The notes under the pieces are model-generated. The model saw nothing but the letters and a program-made list of their open reading frames with translations, was not told the DNA's origin and did not search any database. Shown here piece after piece: positions 1 to 8,859 of a DNA stretch of 64,000 bases (the first letter of the stretch is position 1; every line of letters starts with the position of its first letter). Made by a program: the position numbers and the translations under genes. This stretch comes from Clostridia bacterium (GTDB taxonomy: Bacteria > Bacillota > DTU025). The stretch is taken from the NCBI GenBank assembly GCA_034926675.1, contig JAYFQW010000070.1, forward strand, positions 1 through 64,000. The letters are read 5' to 3'.

Positions 1-456
1 ACATGATCGACGTTTCAATGTCGATTTCATCGACATTGACCTCCACACTCCGGGGTTCAAGGGGTTGAAGCGATCTCGTGTCAATGCCGGAATCGCCGGC
101 ATAGCTTCCGTATACGATTTTGGGTCGCTCGAACAGATGAACAGACCCTCGCTTGCATCCCAGAGGGCACGTCTGTCCGAGCTTACGCCGATGTCCCACA
201 TGCGTCTGTGTCCCATATTCAGCACCCTGACGGCACAGGGTTGAAGGTTTTTGCAGCCGATCCGGCTAGCGAGCAAATAAGCCTTTAGCTGGTCATTTCC
301 CAAATGCCTGCTTGCCATATGTTACATGCGGAACGTGAGCTGAATCCGTAGGCATTGTCGGTTCGGGATTCGGTCGCGTCTCATCAGGCGGCGTCAGTTG
401 CAGCCGGGAGTTACATGTGAGGCGCCACGGTTGCGGCAGCCACGCCTCAGACAGAC
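1..456. other. No confident gene at the left edge
   Basis: No recognisable gene was found here. On the minus strand one frame stays open from the edge to about position 262. Its last residues look protein-like (acidic, VEVNVDEIDIE near the edge), but it has no ATG, no ribosome binding site and no recognised motif, and a stop lies just upstream. It could be the tail of a decayed gene. I saw no tRNA-like fold, repeat or terminator. Confidence 0.4.
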
Positions 457-792
457 TCATATCCCTAGCCAGTCAGCGGCTTTCCTGCGATGCTCATCGG
501 TGATGTAAGGAGCCAACGACCTTATCGCTGCCCAGACGGCAGATGCGTCATCGGCGAAACCGGCGCCGGGAATTGCGTCCGGAATGAGGTCCACCGGAAG
601 GACGAAGTACGCGAGGGCGCTAAACGCCACAGCTCGAGCGTGTAGGGGTGTCGCTGGATCCATCGCGCAGTAGTGCATGGCCACGGCATCAGGAACGAAC
701 GGAACCTTTCCAGCGGTTTTCTTAACTTTGGACAGGAAGCCCTTCCTGACGAGCTGTTCCGGTTCTTCGGGCGGCATGTGATCAAGAGACAC
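457..792 (-). CDS. YkvA-like DUF1232 small membrane protein
   Basis: This 111-residue protein starts at a GTG with GAAGG just upstream. The family signature is visible in the second half: the segment LPVDLIPDAIPGAGFADDA (about residues 66-84) is the hydrophobic LPxDLIPDxIPxxGxxDD core of DUF1232/YkvA proteins. The role of the family is not established; members are small proteins with one short hydrophobic segment. It is divergent from the methyltransferase at 942, with about 150 bases between the two starts, so the promoters probably lie in that gap. The family assignment is confident and the function is unknown. Confidence 0.85.
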   Translation of the reverse strand: MSLDHMPPEEPEQLVRKGFLSKVKKTAGKVPFVPDAVAMHYCAMDPATPLHARAVAFSALAYFVLPVDLIPDAIPGAGFADDASAVWAAIRSLAPYITDEHRRKAADWLGI

Positions 793-941
793 TCGACCTT
801 CAGCTCCTCCGTCATATCAACTGCGTGAACGCCATGCTCCACGCGATTCTCCGTTCCACGGCGGGCATACTCAAGATGGAACTCTTGGTCAAAGCGGGCC
901 AATGGGCTGGCCATGGCCTCGTAGGGAAAGGAGGCAGAGGA

Positions 942-1601
942 GTGCCCATTGACGATCAGCGAGACGAGCGGTTCCAAGGCAGCGAAATCAGTCGTGCAAG
1001 ACGTGAGTTCAACCTGATAGCTCCAGTCTACGACATGATCCTGGGCAGGTCCATGACCCGCCTCTATCGGCTGGCAGTAGATGCCTTGCTGGAGACCCAT
1101 CCGTTCTCCCCGATGGCCGCAGCCCTAGATGTCGGCACAGGCACTGGCCTTCTTGCAGGGGTTCTGGCGGAACGCGGATTTGAGGTCACTGGAATCGACG
1201 TGTCGGAGGGTATGCTCAGAGCGGCGCGGAGGCGACGGGGAGGGCTGGCCGCATTTCGCGTCGCTCCTGCCCATTCAGCCTCCGCTCAACCCGGAGCGCC
1301 GTACGACCTGGTCTGCTCGGCAATGCTACTACATGGTTTCCCCCGCGACTATCGCCAACTCGTTCTGAAGGACATGTGCCGCGCTTCTCGTCGCTTGGTG
1401 ATGATAGTCGACTACGTGCCCCATCGGAGCCCATTCACATCAGTGGTAGAACGCCTTGAGGGGAGTCACTATCCGGGTTTTCTTCGTGAGTTCGCCGATG
1501 ACCTGGCGGCATCCTTCGAGAGTATGTCCGTCCGACCCCTGAGCCCCACATGTGGGGTGTACATCTGTGATGGAACCCGAAACCGACAAGGTGGCATCTG
1601 A
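942..1601 (+). CDS. Class I SAM-dependent methyltransferase
   Basis: A longer open frame begins at 825, but GTG at 942 has an AAAGGAGG ribosome binding site 8 bases before it and is preferred, giving 219 residues. The SAM-binding motif I is clear as ALDVGTGTGLLAGVLAERG, followed by motif II GIDVSEGML. The segment FNLIAPVYDMILGRSM before it resembles the start of UbiE/Methyltransf_11 proteins. The substrate cannot be told from sequence. No clear partner genes lie nearby, so a quinone or small-molecule role is only a guess. Confidence 0.8.
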   Translation: MPIDDQRDERFQGSEISRARREFNLIAPVYDMILGRSMTRLYRLAVDALLETHPFSPMAAALDVGTGTGLLAGVLAERGFEVTGIDVSEGMLRAARRRRGGLAAFRVAPAHSASAQPGAPYDLVCSAMLLHGFPRDYRQLVLKDMCRASRRLVMIVDYVPHRSPFTSVVERLEGSHYPGFLREFADDLAASFESMSVRPLSPTCGVYICDGTRNRQGGI

Positions 1602-1925
1602 TCCGCAACCGACCTCAAGCCCCCATCTGTCCATATCGTTCAACACCCGCGAATCTGCTCTTGCAGCAGTGAAACGGGCAAGCTCGAGAAGCTTGGACAG
1701 GCCCGAACAGCCGATAATCTGCCCGTGCGGAGAAGTCGCGCCGGCCTGAGGTCGCGCCGAGATCCCATGTAACCGAGAAGCCGGAATGGAAGCATGGCGC
1801 ACAGCATGAGACGGGCAATGGCCCGAAGTTCCCGCCGAAGCCCGGGAAAGGAGAGCGTGACGATGACGACCAGGACTGACATGCAGATGAGCTCGCATTA
1901 GGATGAACAACGGATCGTCCACGTT
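1602..1925. other. Intergenic stretch without a supported gene
   Basis: About 320 bases lie between the methyltransferase and the Crp-like fragment. Several short open frames occur on the minus strand. One of them (1640-1882) begins with a hydrophobic run, but none has a ribosome binding site or a known motif. No repeat or strong hairpin was seen. Confidence 0.4.
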
Positions 1926-2165
1926 TTGAGTGGTTATCCACTCTTTGAGGGCGTCGATGCGGATACCATGCACCAGCTTGGGCATGGGTCACGCCTGAAA
2001 GGTGTGACCCATGGGGATATCCTGTTCATTCAGGGGGACGTCAGCGCAGAGTTGTATGTTGTAGCCTCGGGCAGGGTGAGGCTCTACCGTGTGTCCCCCG
2101 AGGGTGGCGAGAAGACCCTCGCTGTTCTGGGGGAGGGGGATGTGTTCGGTGATCTTTCCGCCCTG
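1926..2165 (+). pseudogene. Truncated cyclic-nucleotide-binding (Crp/Fnr) domain
   Basis: The reading frame from a TTG gives a good N-terminal half of a Crp/Fnr sensor domain. It shows YPLFEGVDADTM, then GDILFIQGD, then a beta-roll with VVASGRVRLYRVSPEGGEK, and LGEGDVFGDLSAL, which matches the conserved GExFGElaL turn. Immediately after this, at about 2150-2165, the frame becomes the antisense of the neighbouring acidic protein and stops at 2231. The second half of the sensor and the helix-turn-helix are missing. It is therefore a remnant cut by a rearrangement, not a working regulator. Confidence 0.75.
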
Positions 2166-2876
2166 TCCTGCGCCCTGGCCATTGCCCTGCCCGTTGTCGG
2201 GCCCGTCGGACTCTACGTGGTCCTTGCCTGAAGCGTTGCTGGTGTCGGGCTGTCCTCCCTGGCGCTGTGGATCGTGTCCGTAAGCATGCCTAAGGCCGGG
2301 CTCTGCCTTGAGAGCGTCATCGATATCCTTGTTCTTACCATTCCAGAGGAGCCCCTGCCTGCTCATGACCTCAGATATGGCCCGCCCAAGGTTTCCTGAT
2401 TCGATTCCGATCGCTTGCGCCACTTCACCCCAGCCCATGCCGTCTGCGGCCATGGCTAGCACTTCTTCGAAGGGCACGCCGGAATCGGCGGATATCACTG
2501 TGCAGATGACTAGGTCTCCAATACCCCATCCCTGGTCAAAGGCGGCATTCAACTGATCAACCGTGAGAGCCAGGTCGGGGAAGGCAGATACAAGTCGCTC
2601 GAAGAACGCCGTCTTGTCCGATCCTATCTCGAGTTCCTCCCGAAGCTCTTCATCCAGCTCTTCATCCAGTTCCTCATCCGGCTCCTCATCCGGCTCCTCG
2701 TCCAGCTCTTCATCTAGTTCCTCCTCTGGATCCACTACGGTTCCAGGGTCGGTCTCGCCATCGACTGGATTTTCATCACCTGGCGCTATGGTCATTGCCC
2801 GTACTGGTGCAGTAGCTGATAGACTCAGCACAAGCAACAGAACTAGTGCAAGAGCGACAAACATCCTCCTGAACAC
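1989..2876 (-). CDS. Secreted acidic repeat protein, C-terminus replaced
   Basis: The predicted 295-residue protein begins with a clear signal peptide (MFRRMFVALALVLLLVLSLS, cut near APVRA). A run of EELDEE/EEPDEE repeats follows at about residues 50-82. A folded segment at about 85-190 is of unknown family and contains two similar pieces around GWGIGDLVI and GMGWGEVAQAIG. A glycine/glutamine/asparagine-rich tail comes next. The last 58 or so residues are read from the antisense of the Crp-like fragment, so the native C-terminus appears lost or replaced. I do not recognise the family. The acidic run suggests cation binding or a spacer at the cell surface. Confidence 0.6.
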   Translation of the reverse strand: MFRRMFVALALVLLLVLSLSATAPVRAMTIAPGDENPVDGETDPGTVVDPEEELDEELDEEPDEEPDEELDEELDEELREELEIGSDKTAFFERLVSAFPDLALTVDQLNAAFDQGWGIGDLVICTVISADSGVPFEEVLAMAADGMGWGEVAQAIGIESGNLGRAISEVMSRQGLLWNGKNKDIDDALKAEPGLRHAYGHDPQRQGGQPDTSNASGKDHVESDGPDNGQGNGQGAGQGGKITEHIPLPQNSEGLLATLGGHTVEPHPARGYNIQLCADVPLNEQDIPMGHTFQA

Positions 2877-2996
2877 CGTTGCTATCCCCCCTGATGTGGT
2901 ATTGACATCGGGGTCACTGTTGAACGTACGTGACTCTAGTCCGATATCTCTCCCTCACATCGTAGCATGCGCTCATGTGGGAGGCAGTGACCTAGG

Positions 2997-4478
2997 TCAC
3001 CGGGTGGTCTCGGCGCCAAGAAGAGCGGGTTCTTCCAGTGCCTCTTCGAGGATCCTTCCTGTTGCATTCGCTGGCGGACGAATGCCTAGCAGTCGCGACA
3101 TGGTCGGAGCTGCATCGATGATCTCCACTGGCGCGTCGATTACGAGGCCGGGTTTGACGCCGCTTCCGCTCACCAGCATGAACACGTTATGCGATGATGC
3201 ATCACGGGTATCGTGGTTGGCTGCCAGTCCAATTGAGATATCTTTGCGGCTGAAGTGATGTGGGGGCGCGGGCCACACAACGAGCTGCCCTGATACTGGA
3301 TGGGCGCCTGCGGCCGCGAGCCCCTTCCGGTCGAGCAGGCCGCCCACGTAGGGTTGGGCCGATACTGCAGCGATGATCTCGTTCAGCTGCTCTTCGGTGA
3401 TCGTCCGTCTGAAGTACACCTGCACGCTCTGTCCGGAGCCCACCATTACCACATCTGTATCATCTGCAGCCCGTCCGCTGTTGGGCAGGAATTCGCACTT
3501 GTAACCGAGCCCGTTGAACACCTGAATCAGTCCCGGGAGGCTGCTCTTTCCCCAGTAGGGAGTCATACCATGGTCGGCAGTAAGGAGTATCGCCGTCTTC
3601 TCGAACACGCCGAGTTCCCGAAGGGCTTCGATGAAAGTGCCCAGCGCCCGGTCCATCCTTATGAGCTCGGCGGTCATCTTCTTGGCCCACTGATCGTAGG
3701 TCAGTGATGGCACACTCCCGTATCCTGTGCCGTTGTGGCCTGCAGCGTCCAGATCGTCACCGTAGATCGCCAGGAACCTGGGTATCTCAGTCATCGACAC
3801 GAGCTGGCCCTTGGTGTTGCGCACAGGCTCCCCGCGGAGCATCTTGATGGCCTCCAACACTCTCAGTTCAAACCTGCCTCCGGGCTGGATGTACAGGTGA
3901 CGAGGATCGTCATCCGAAGTGCCTCTGTCTTGCAGCATGAACTGCTGTACTGAGGCTGTTGACAGTCCAGATGCGGAGGCGGCCTCTGCGATGGTTTCAG
4001 CCAGGTTGGTCCGTCCTGAACTGTCTACAGTGTTGCTGTCTTGATTGTAGTACTTGTACGCATTGCTGTGGGTAGCGGGCCATGATCCAGTTACAATGCT
4101 GGTCTGCATTGGATTTGTTATGCTGGGGAAGCCGTTTGTGGCATTGGGATAGTACACTCCCCTCGACATCAGGTAGTTGAGGTTTGGAGTGCCAGGCTGG
4201 CCCGGCTCGTTTGCCCAGTCGTAGTAGTCACGCCTGAAGGCATCCCAGTTTATGTAGACCACATATTCCGCCAGCGCCGTGTCTGATGTGATGATCTCCG
4301 GCTGCACATCCTGGGCAGGCACGGGTTCACTGCTGCCTGCTGCAGGTGTAATGGGCTCGCTGCTCATGCTGATCTCGCTCCCTCTTGCAGTTGCCGTGCG
4401 TCCATCTTGAAACATGCCAATAACTACTATACTCGCGATCAGTGCAATTAGTGTGAAAATGGCCAGTGGCCTTGTCAT
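2997..4478 (-). CDS. Secreted nucleotide pyrophosphatase/phosphodiesterase-type AP-superfamily enzyme
   Basis: ATG at 4478 is chosen because GGGGAGG lies 8 bases upstream; an open extension to 4520 has no such site. The N-terminus is a signal peptide or membrane anchor (MTRPLAIFTLIALIASIVVIG). Alkaline-phosphatase-superfamily metal-site motifs follow: YINWDAF for the first Asp, TNGFPSITNPMQTSIVTG with the expected Ser/Thr nucleophile, YGDDLDAAGHNGTGYG, LLTADHGM, and a late HN element near SSHNVFML. This pattern fits Phosphodiest/NPP enzymes that cleave phosphodiesters outside the cell. It is divergent from the PD40 gene at 4821. The substrate is unknown. Confidence 0.8.
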   Translation of the reverse strand: MTRPLAIFTLIALIASIVVIGMFQDGRTATARGSEISMSSEPITPAAGSSEPVPAQDVQPEIITSDTALAEYVVYINWDAFRRDYYDWANEPGQPGTPNLNYLMSRGVYYPNATNGFPSITNPMQTSIVTGSWPATHSNAYKYYNQDSNTVDSSGRTNLAETIAEAASASGLSTASVQQFMLQDRGTSDDDPRHLYIQPGGRFELRVLEAIKMLRGEPVRNTKGQLVSMTEIPRFLAIYGDDLDAAGHNGTGYGSVPSLTYDQWAKKMTAELIRMDRALGTFIEALRELGVFEKTAILLTADHGMTPYWGKSSLPGLIQVFNGLGYKCEFLPNSGRAADDTDVVMVGSGQSVQVYFRRTITEEQLNEIIAAVSAQPYVGGLLDRKGLAAAGAHPVSGQLVVWPAPPHHFSRKDISIGLAANHDTRDASSHNVFMLVSGSGVKPGLVIDAPVEIIDAAPTMSRLLGIRPPANATGRILEEALEEPALLGAETTR

Positions 4479-4820
4479 GCAGCTAACCTCCCCACAAGCT
4501 GTGCATAGTCTCTGCCTCAACTGCCAACCATCTCTCTCCTATGCCATGTCTGATCAGTGTTGCACTCCATACACATGACGAGCCAAATACCAGCTAGAAT
4601 GCCATTACGATCATAATACTCTATATTCCGGCGGATGTCGCCCATTATTGACTGGCAAAGAGGTAACTGATATATTCATTATGAACATATCCTCTGCAAA
4701 GTGGAAGAGGTGGGGCGCAAAAAGTGATGCTACAAGTTTCTCCCAAATCAGGCGCCAAGTGCGCTATACGAGCGCTTCTGCAGTAAACCCCGGGGTATTA
4801 CGCAAAGGGAGGCTGCCTCA
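4479..4820. other. Divergent intergenic region with leader
   Basis: These 342 bases separate two divergent secreted-protein genes. They hold a good sigma-A promoter for the plus-strand gene (4648-4676), followed by a leader of about 138 bases. The leader contains a weak AAGTGCGC/GCGCTT hairpin, but I could not fit it to a known riboswitch. No clear promoter for the minus-strand gene was found. Confidence 0.5.
4648..4676 (+). promoter_or_regulatory. Sigma-A type promoter for the PD40 gene
   Basis: TTGACT at 4648-4653 and TATATT at 4671-4676 are separated by exactly 17 bases. Transcription would begin near 4683 and give a leader of about 138 bases before the ATG at 4821. Confidence 0.65.
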
Positions 4821-5675
4821 ATGCCAAGAAAGAACCTGCTCCAGTTGGTCCTCACTCTGATAGTCCTGGCCATCTCAGTATCTGTGGTTCCTGCCATGGC
4901 GGCTGAGCCGGCGAAGGTCAGCCCATGGGAGTACTCCACCCCAGGCGTTGACAGAATGCCATTCGTGTATGGGAACACCCTCTACTATGTTAGGGACTAC
5001 GACATCTACTACTCAATCTGGGATGATGCGGCGAGAGCCTGGTCGGAGCCGAAGGCCATCCCCGGTGCGGTAAACACCGGCGCCAACGAGATCTGGCCGT
5101 GCCTGACCAGCGGAGGAAAGGTTCTGTATTTCGCCCGTTACGACCCAATCAGCGACTACGACTTCTACCGCAGCGAGTGGGATGAGGCCAATGCCAAGTG
5201 GGGCGAGCCCGTGCTCATCGAAGAGCTCTCTACCGACACCCAGGAGTGGGCGATATGGGTTAACGAGGATGAGACCATAGCCTACGTCACTACCAAGGGT
5301 GTCTACGGCGATGGCAAGTCGCTTGGAGGCCGCGACATCTGGAAATCGGCGCGTGGCGCCGATGGCGTGTGGGGCGTTCCGATGAACGTCGGCGAGCCAA
5401 TCAACACCACTGGCAATGAATGGAGCGTGTTCGTTGGCGCAGACGGCAGGATGTACATCGACGGAACGCGTGAGGAGACCCTAGGCCTTTCCGACATCTA
5501 CGTGGCGGAGAATGACAAGGCTCAGCCCGCAAACATCGGCGCTCCGATCAACAGCGCTGTTGACGAGCGCGAGGTGTGTGTAACCGACAAGTTCATCGTC
5601 TTTAGCGCAAACAAGCGTCAGGGTGGCGCAGGCGGGTATGACCTGTGGTATATCGTACTGGAGCCTGGCAAGTAA
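4821..5675 (+). CDS. Secreted PD40/WD40-like beta-propeller protein
   Basis: The ATG follows an AGGGAGG site by 9 bases. A 28-residue signal peptide ends near VPAMAAEP. The rest is built of repeated strands with the pattern W-P-x-L-x-x-x-G-x-x-L-Y-F and DIYYS/DFYRS/DIWKS/DIYVA/DLWYI. These are the Asp-Tyr/Trp-rich blades of the PD40 (TolB-like) family found in exported carbohydrate- or peptide-binding propellers. At 284 residues it is a single propeller with no catalytic module. It precedes the larger PD40-metallophosphoesterase gene and is separated from it by a strong hairpin. The ligand is unknown. Confidence 0.75.
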   Translation: MPRKNLLQLVLTLIVLAISVSVVPAMAAEPAKVSPWEYSTPGVDRMPFVYGNTLYYVRDYDIYYSIWDDAARAWSEPKAIPGAVNTGANEIWPCLTSGGKVLYFARYDPISDYDFYRSEWDEANAKWGEPVLIEELSTDTQEWAIWVNEDETIAYVTTKGVYGDGKSLGGRDIWKSARGADGVWGVPMNVGEPINTTGNEWSVFVGADGRMYIDGTREETLGLSDIYVAENDKAQPANIGAPINSAVDEREVCVTDKFIVFSANKRQGGAGGYDLWYIVLEPGK

Positions 5676-5687
5676 CCAGGCTCCGTC

Positions 5688-5715
5688 GGCTCACGCTGCT
5701 TGGGCAGCGTGAGCC
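5688..5715 (+). terminator. Perfect 12-bp hairpin after the PD40 gene
   Basis: GGCTCACGCTGC (5688-5699) is followed by a TTGG loop and the exact reverse complement (5704-5715), 13 bases past the stop codon. No T-run follows, so it may be a leaky terminator or a 3' stabiliser. Confidence 0.6.
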
Positions 5716-5805
5716 ATCTGCTCTGAAGCTCTGAAGCTTTGAAACTCTGGGGCTCTGAAACCCCGAGACTCTGGGGCTCTGGAGTGTGAAAACGTGGAAA
5801 CGTGG
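5716..5805. repeat. Degenerate CTCTGAAGCT / CTCTGGGGCT short repeats
   Basis: Between the hairpin and the next gene a roughly 8-10 base unit resembling CTCTGAAGCT, then CTCTGGGGCT, recurs about six times, followed by AACGTGG twice. It is non-coding and looks like replication slippage. Confidence 0.5.
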
Positions 5806-5824
5806 AAGCGGAGGCCTAGATAGC

Positions 5825-8800
5825 ATGAAACCGCGGAACCGAATTGTCGGGGTCTTCACCATGCTACTGGTGCTGTTTGCACTGCTGATCGCAGGCGGGC
5901 TCGCGGTCACAGCCGCGTCAGGGCTGTCTTCGGCCGGGTCTGACCCCGCCATTACGAGCCTGTATCAAGTGAGGCAGGTGGATGCGCAGGGGGTCCCTTT
6001 ACTGGTCGACACGGTTGTGACAGTAGAGGGCGTTGCTCTCCAATCCACTGGCAAGTGGCACAATGCCGCCAACTACTTCGCTGTCATCAGCCCGGCGGAT
6101 GCTGCTGCTCCTCGTGCCGGCGCACTTGTGTACTTGCCTGGAACGGTAATCCCAGACGTGCAGGCTGGCGAGTACGTGCGCATCACAGGCCGTGTGTCAA
6201 TCCGTGGCTACAGCACTGATTACGGCACAACGGTTATCATCCCGTCCCGATCTGAGGATATCGTCATCACCACGCACGGCTATGAATGCGTGGAGGGTTT
6301 GGCCGGGACTCCGCTTCCCACAGACCCCACATTCGCAGAGGCGGAACCGCTCGAAGGCCAGCTGGTGACCATCGAGGGCAGGCTATCGCGCTACGACAAC
6401 GAGGGGATATCCAGAGGGTTCTGGGTCGATGGCAGCCGCGATGGCGATATCGAAGACGGCAAAGGCCGGATGCAGGTGAAGTTCTACGACTACTCCGGCA
6501 TCGACATATCCCACCTAAGAGAAGGCTCCTACGCTATCGTTACGGGCGTTCTCGTGCAGGGCGATGACACTGCTCCGCATCACGACTCCTACTATGTCCG
6601 CCCAACTATGCAGAACTACATACTGAGTGATGAGGCAAGGGCGAGGGAACTGAGTCCAGAGGAACTCGCAGCTCAAGGTATGAGCCTTCAGACCGGGGAA
6701 ACGCAGCATCTATCAGACCGGGGCGTGTATCAGCTCACGGCGGTGCGATCGGGGTCGGCCCGTGCATTCACTCCGAGGCTATATCCTGACTGGCGGCCGG
6801 ACGGCAGCGGGCTTCTGTTTGTACTCGGCAAGGAGAAGAGCGCGCGCACGTCTGAGGAGAACGCTGAACCCAACCTGTTCTCAGTGGGTTTCACAGGGCT
6901 TTCCGAGTACAAGCAGCTCACGTTCGACCGCGGCATGAAAGCATATCCTCGTTGGTCGCCCGACGGCGCTGCTGTTGCATACGCGTGGATCGCTGAGCCC
7001 GACGCCGAGCAGGGCAACTGGAGCATATACACGTGGAATCCTGATCAGGGTTCATCTCCTGTCGCCATTACGCATGGCCTGTTCAACGAGACCTCGCCCA
7101 GCTGGTCACCTGATGGCGCGCGGCTCATCTACCAGTCGGATGCGGCCGGCAACTGGGATCTGTTCGCAGCAGCGTCGGACGGTTCCGGCATGGCGGTTCA
7201 ACTGACCTCCTCACCGGCTCATGATGCATGCCCTGACTGGTCACCGAAGGGGCCGTTCATCGCCTACCAATCAGATGCAGGCGGCAGTAGCTTCGACATA
7301 TGGGTGGCGCGAATCGATGAGGCAGGAGGCCGTCTTCTTGACGCCAGAGCCCTTACGGCTGCACTTGCAGGGGATTGCATCGCCCCACGTTGGTCCCCCG
7401 ATGGCAAGAAGGTCGCATTCATGTCGAACCAGGCGGGCACGTGGGACATATGGACTGCTGACGTGGCGTCAGGCGCTCTGCTCCGTGTGACCGACTTGGA
7501 AACTGACGAGTTCAACCCTGCATGGTCTCGAGATGGGCGCCGGATCGCCTTCAGCGCAGATCTCGGCAACGGCGCCAATGTATACGCAGCCGACGTGAAA
7601 CGGGCCACCCGCGCAGGGGTGTCCTTCATCGACAGGCCAGAGCCGGAACAGAGTCACGCATCAGCCGTGTACGCATCTGATGCTGCGCTTGCAGAGCCGG
7701 CTCAGGCTCGAATACTACAGCCGCGGATGATGCGGCCGTCTCTAGTGGCGCCAGGTTCTGAGTTGGATGTAGTTGTGGCTCTTCCGAATGATCTGCATGG
7801 GTCGTCCTTCGAGGAATTGGGAATTGAGGCATCGCTCATCTTCGTCACAGGGGTAAGGGACGCATCTGTTCCGCTATCGATCGTGAGCGCAGTTCGGGGT
7901 GATGATGGCCTTTACTACCTTCGATTCGCAGTGCCGAGCAGCGCAGAGCTGGGCCTGTACGACCTGCAAGTGGTCGTGGCATCTGGGGTCGCTCAAGCGT
8001 GGGAGACTCACTCAGTCGCAGTCAGCAGGGCTGGCGACGATTTCGTGTTCGCGGTTCTTGCGGACATTCATCTCAACAATGAACGTTCACGGGGCAGTGC
8101 AAGTGGGGAGCTCAATACGAACTTGATCAGGGCGATAGATGAGCTGAATGCCGTGGCCCCGGATTTCGTGATCCTCCCTGGCGACCTCGTTGAGAGCCGT
8201 GCCGACACATACGAGCGGGATTTCCGCATGATACGGGAGATCCTCGCGGAACGGGCCAAATTCCCAGTGTTCGGCGTGATGGGCAACCACGATGGTCAGC
8301 GAGTGGGCATGCTTGATGGGTTCGAGTTCTGGCAGAGTAACTTTGGTCCGCTGTATTACTCCTTCGATGTAGGACAGTGGCACTTTGCCATGGTTAACAC
8401 GTATGATAAGCCCACGAACCCGTCTGACAACGGCACGATTCGCCCAGAGCAACTCAGATGGCTTGAGAACGACCTGCTCAGTGCATCTGCTGCAGGCAGG
8501 CAGATCGCGGTGGCGCTCCACCATAACCCGCTCGACGACAGGTGGGTGTTCGTTGACGATGGCCGGCGCGAACTTGCGCAGGTGCTCTCGCGTAGTGGAG
8601 CGAAGTACGTATTCGCAGGGCACCGCCACTCTGATCAGTTGGAGATTAGTGAGTGCGCTCTCATACTCACAACACGAACCGCACAGGCCGAGGATGAGGG
8701 CAAGGTAGGGTACAGACTTATCGAGGTGGTCGATGGAAGGGTAGTGTCGTTCCGATACGCGCCGCCCAAGTCGTCGCAACCACTGGGAATGGGTGTTCTC

Positions 8801-8827
8801 GACGCCGAGGCGCCGATCAGCAGATGA
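5825..8827 (+). CDS. Exported OB-fold / PD40 propeller / metallophosphoesterase fusion
   Basis: ATG at 5825 has GGAGG 10 bases upstream and is preferred to the open frame from 5786, giving 1000 residues. A signal peptide is followed by a region of about residues 40-270 resembling OB-fold exported domains (VTVEGVALQS, YVRITGRVSIRG, QLVTIEGRLSRY). Six PD40 blades follow near residues 319, 373, 423, 468, 520 and 564 (xPxWSPDGxxxAY). A calcineurin-like metallophosphoesterase occupies about 740-990 with LADIHLNN, GDLVES, MGNHDG, LHHNP and GHRHSD, so all five metal motifs are intact. The enzyme should cleave phosphoesters outside the membrane while the propeller binds a ligand or wall polymer. The substrate is unknown. 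The next gene begins 32 bases downstream. Confidence 0.85.
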   Translation: MKPRNRIVGVFTMLLVLFALLIAGGLAVTAASGLSSAGSDPAITSLYQVRQVDAQGVPLLVDTVVTVEGVALQSTGKWHNAANYFAVISPADAAAPRAGALVYLPGTVIPDVQAGEYVRITGRVSIRGYSTDYGTTVIIPSRSEDIVITTHGYECVEGLAGTPLPTDPTFAEAEPLEGQLVTIEGRLSRYDNEGISRGFWVDGSRDGDIEDGKGRMQVKFYDYSGIDISHLREGSYAIVTGVLVQGDDTAPHHDSYYVRPTMQNYILSDEARARELSPEELAAQGMSLQTGETQHLSDRGVYQLTAVRSGSARAFTPRLYPDWRPDGSGLLFVLGKEKSARTSEENAEPNLFSVGFTGLSEYKQLTFDRGMKAYPRWSPDGAAVAYAWIAEPDAEQGNWSIYTWNPDQGSSPVAITHGLFNETSPSWSPDGARLIYQSDAAGNWDLFAAASDGSGMAVQLTSSPAHDACPDWSPKGPFIAYQSDAGGSSFDIWVARIDEAGGRLLDARALTAALAGDCIAPRWSPDGKKVAFMSNQAGTWDIWTADVASGALLRVTDLETDEFNPAWSRDGRRIAFSADLGNGANVYAADVKRATRAGVSFIDRPEPEQSHASAVYASDAALAEPAQARILQPRMMRPSLVAPGSELDVVVALPNDLHGSSFEELGIEASLIFVTGVRDASVPLSIVSAVRGDDGLYYLRFAVPSSAELGLYDLQVVVASGVAQAWETHSVAVSRAGDDFVFAVLADIHLNNERSRGSASGELNTNLIRAIDELNAVAPDFVILPGDLVESRADTYERDFRMIREILAERAKFPVFGVMGNHDGQRVGMLDGFEFWQSNFGPLYYSFDVGQWHFAMVNTYDKPTNPSDNGTIRPEQLRWLENDLLSASAAGRQIAVALHHNPLDDRWVFVDDGRRELAQVLSRSGAKYVFAGHRHSDQLEISECALILTTRTAQAEDEGKVGYRLIEVVDGRVVSFRYAPPKSSQPLGMGVLDAEAPISR

Positions 8828-8859
8828 GCAACCAGGATCTAAATGGGAGGGGATTGCCA

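Noticed and set aside
1440-1985. Minus-strand open frames over the methyltransferase end and the gap behind it
   Set aside because: No ribosome binding site, no motif, and they overlap a real gene and the Crp-like fragment.
2563-3258. Serine-rich plus-strand open frame
   Set aside because: It is the antisense of the acidic GAG/GAC-rich repeats of the minus-strand gene and has no start signal.
4683-4820. Riboswitch in the 138-base leader
   Set aside because: The GGGGCGCAAA and AAACC-like pieces do not assemble into a c-di-GMP or other known fold that I could trace by eye.
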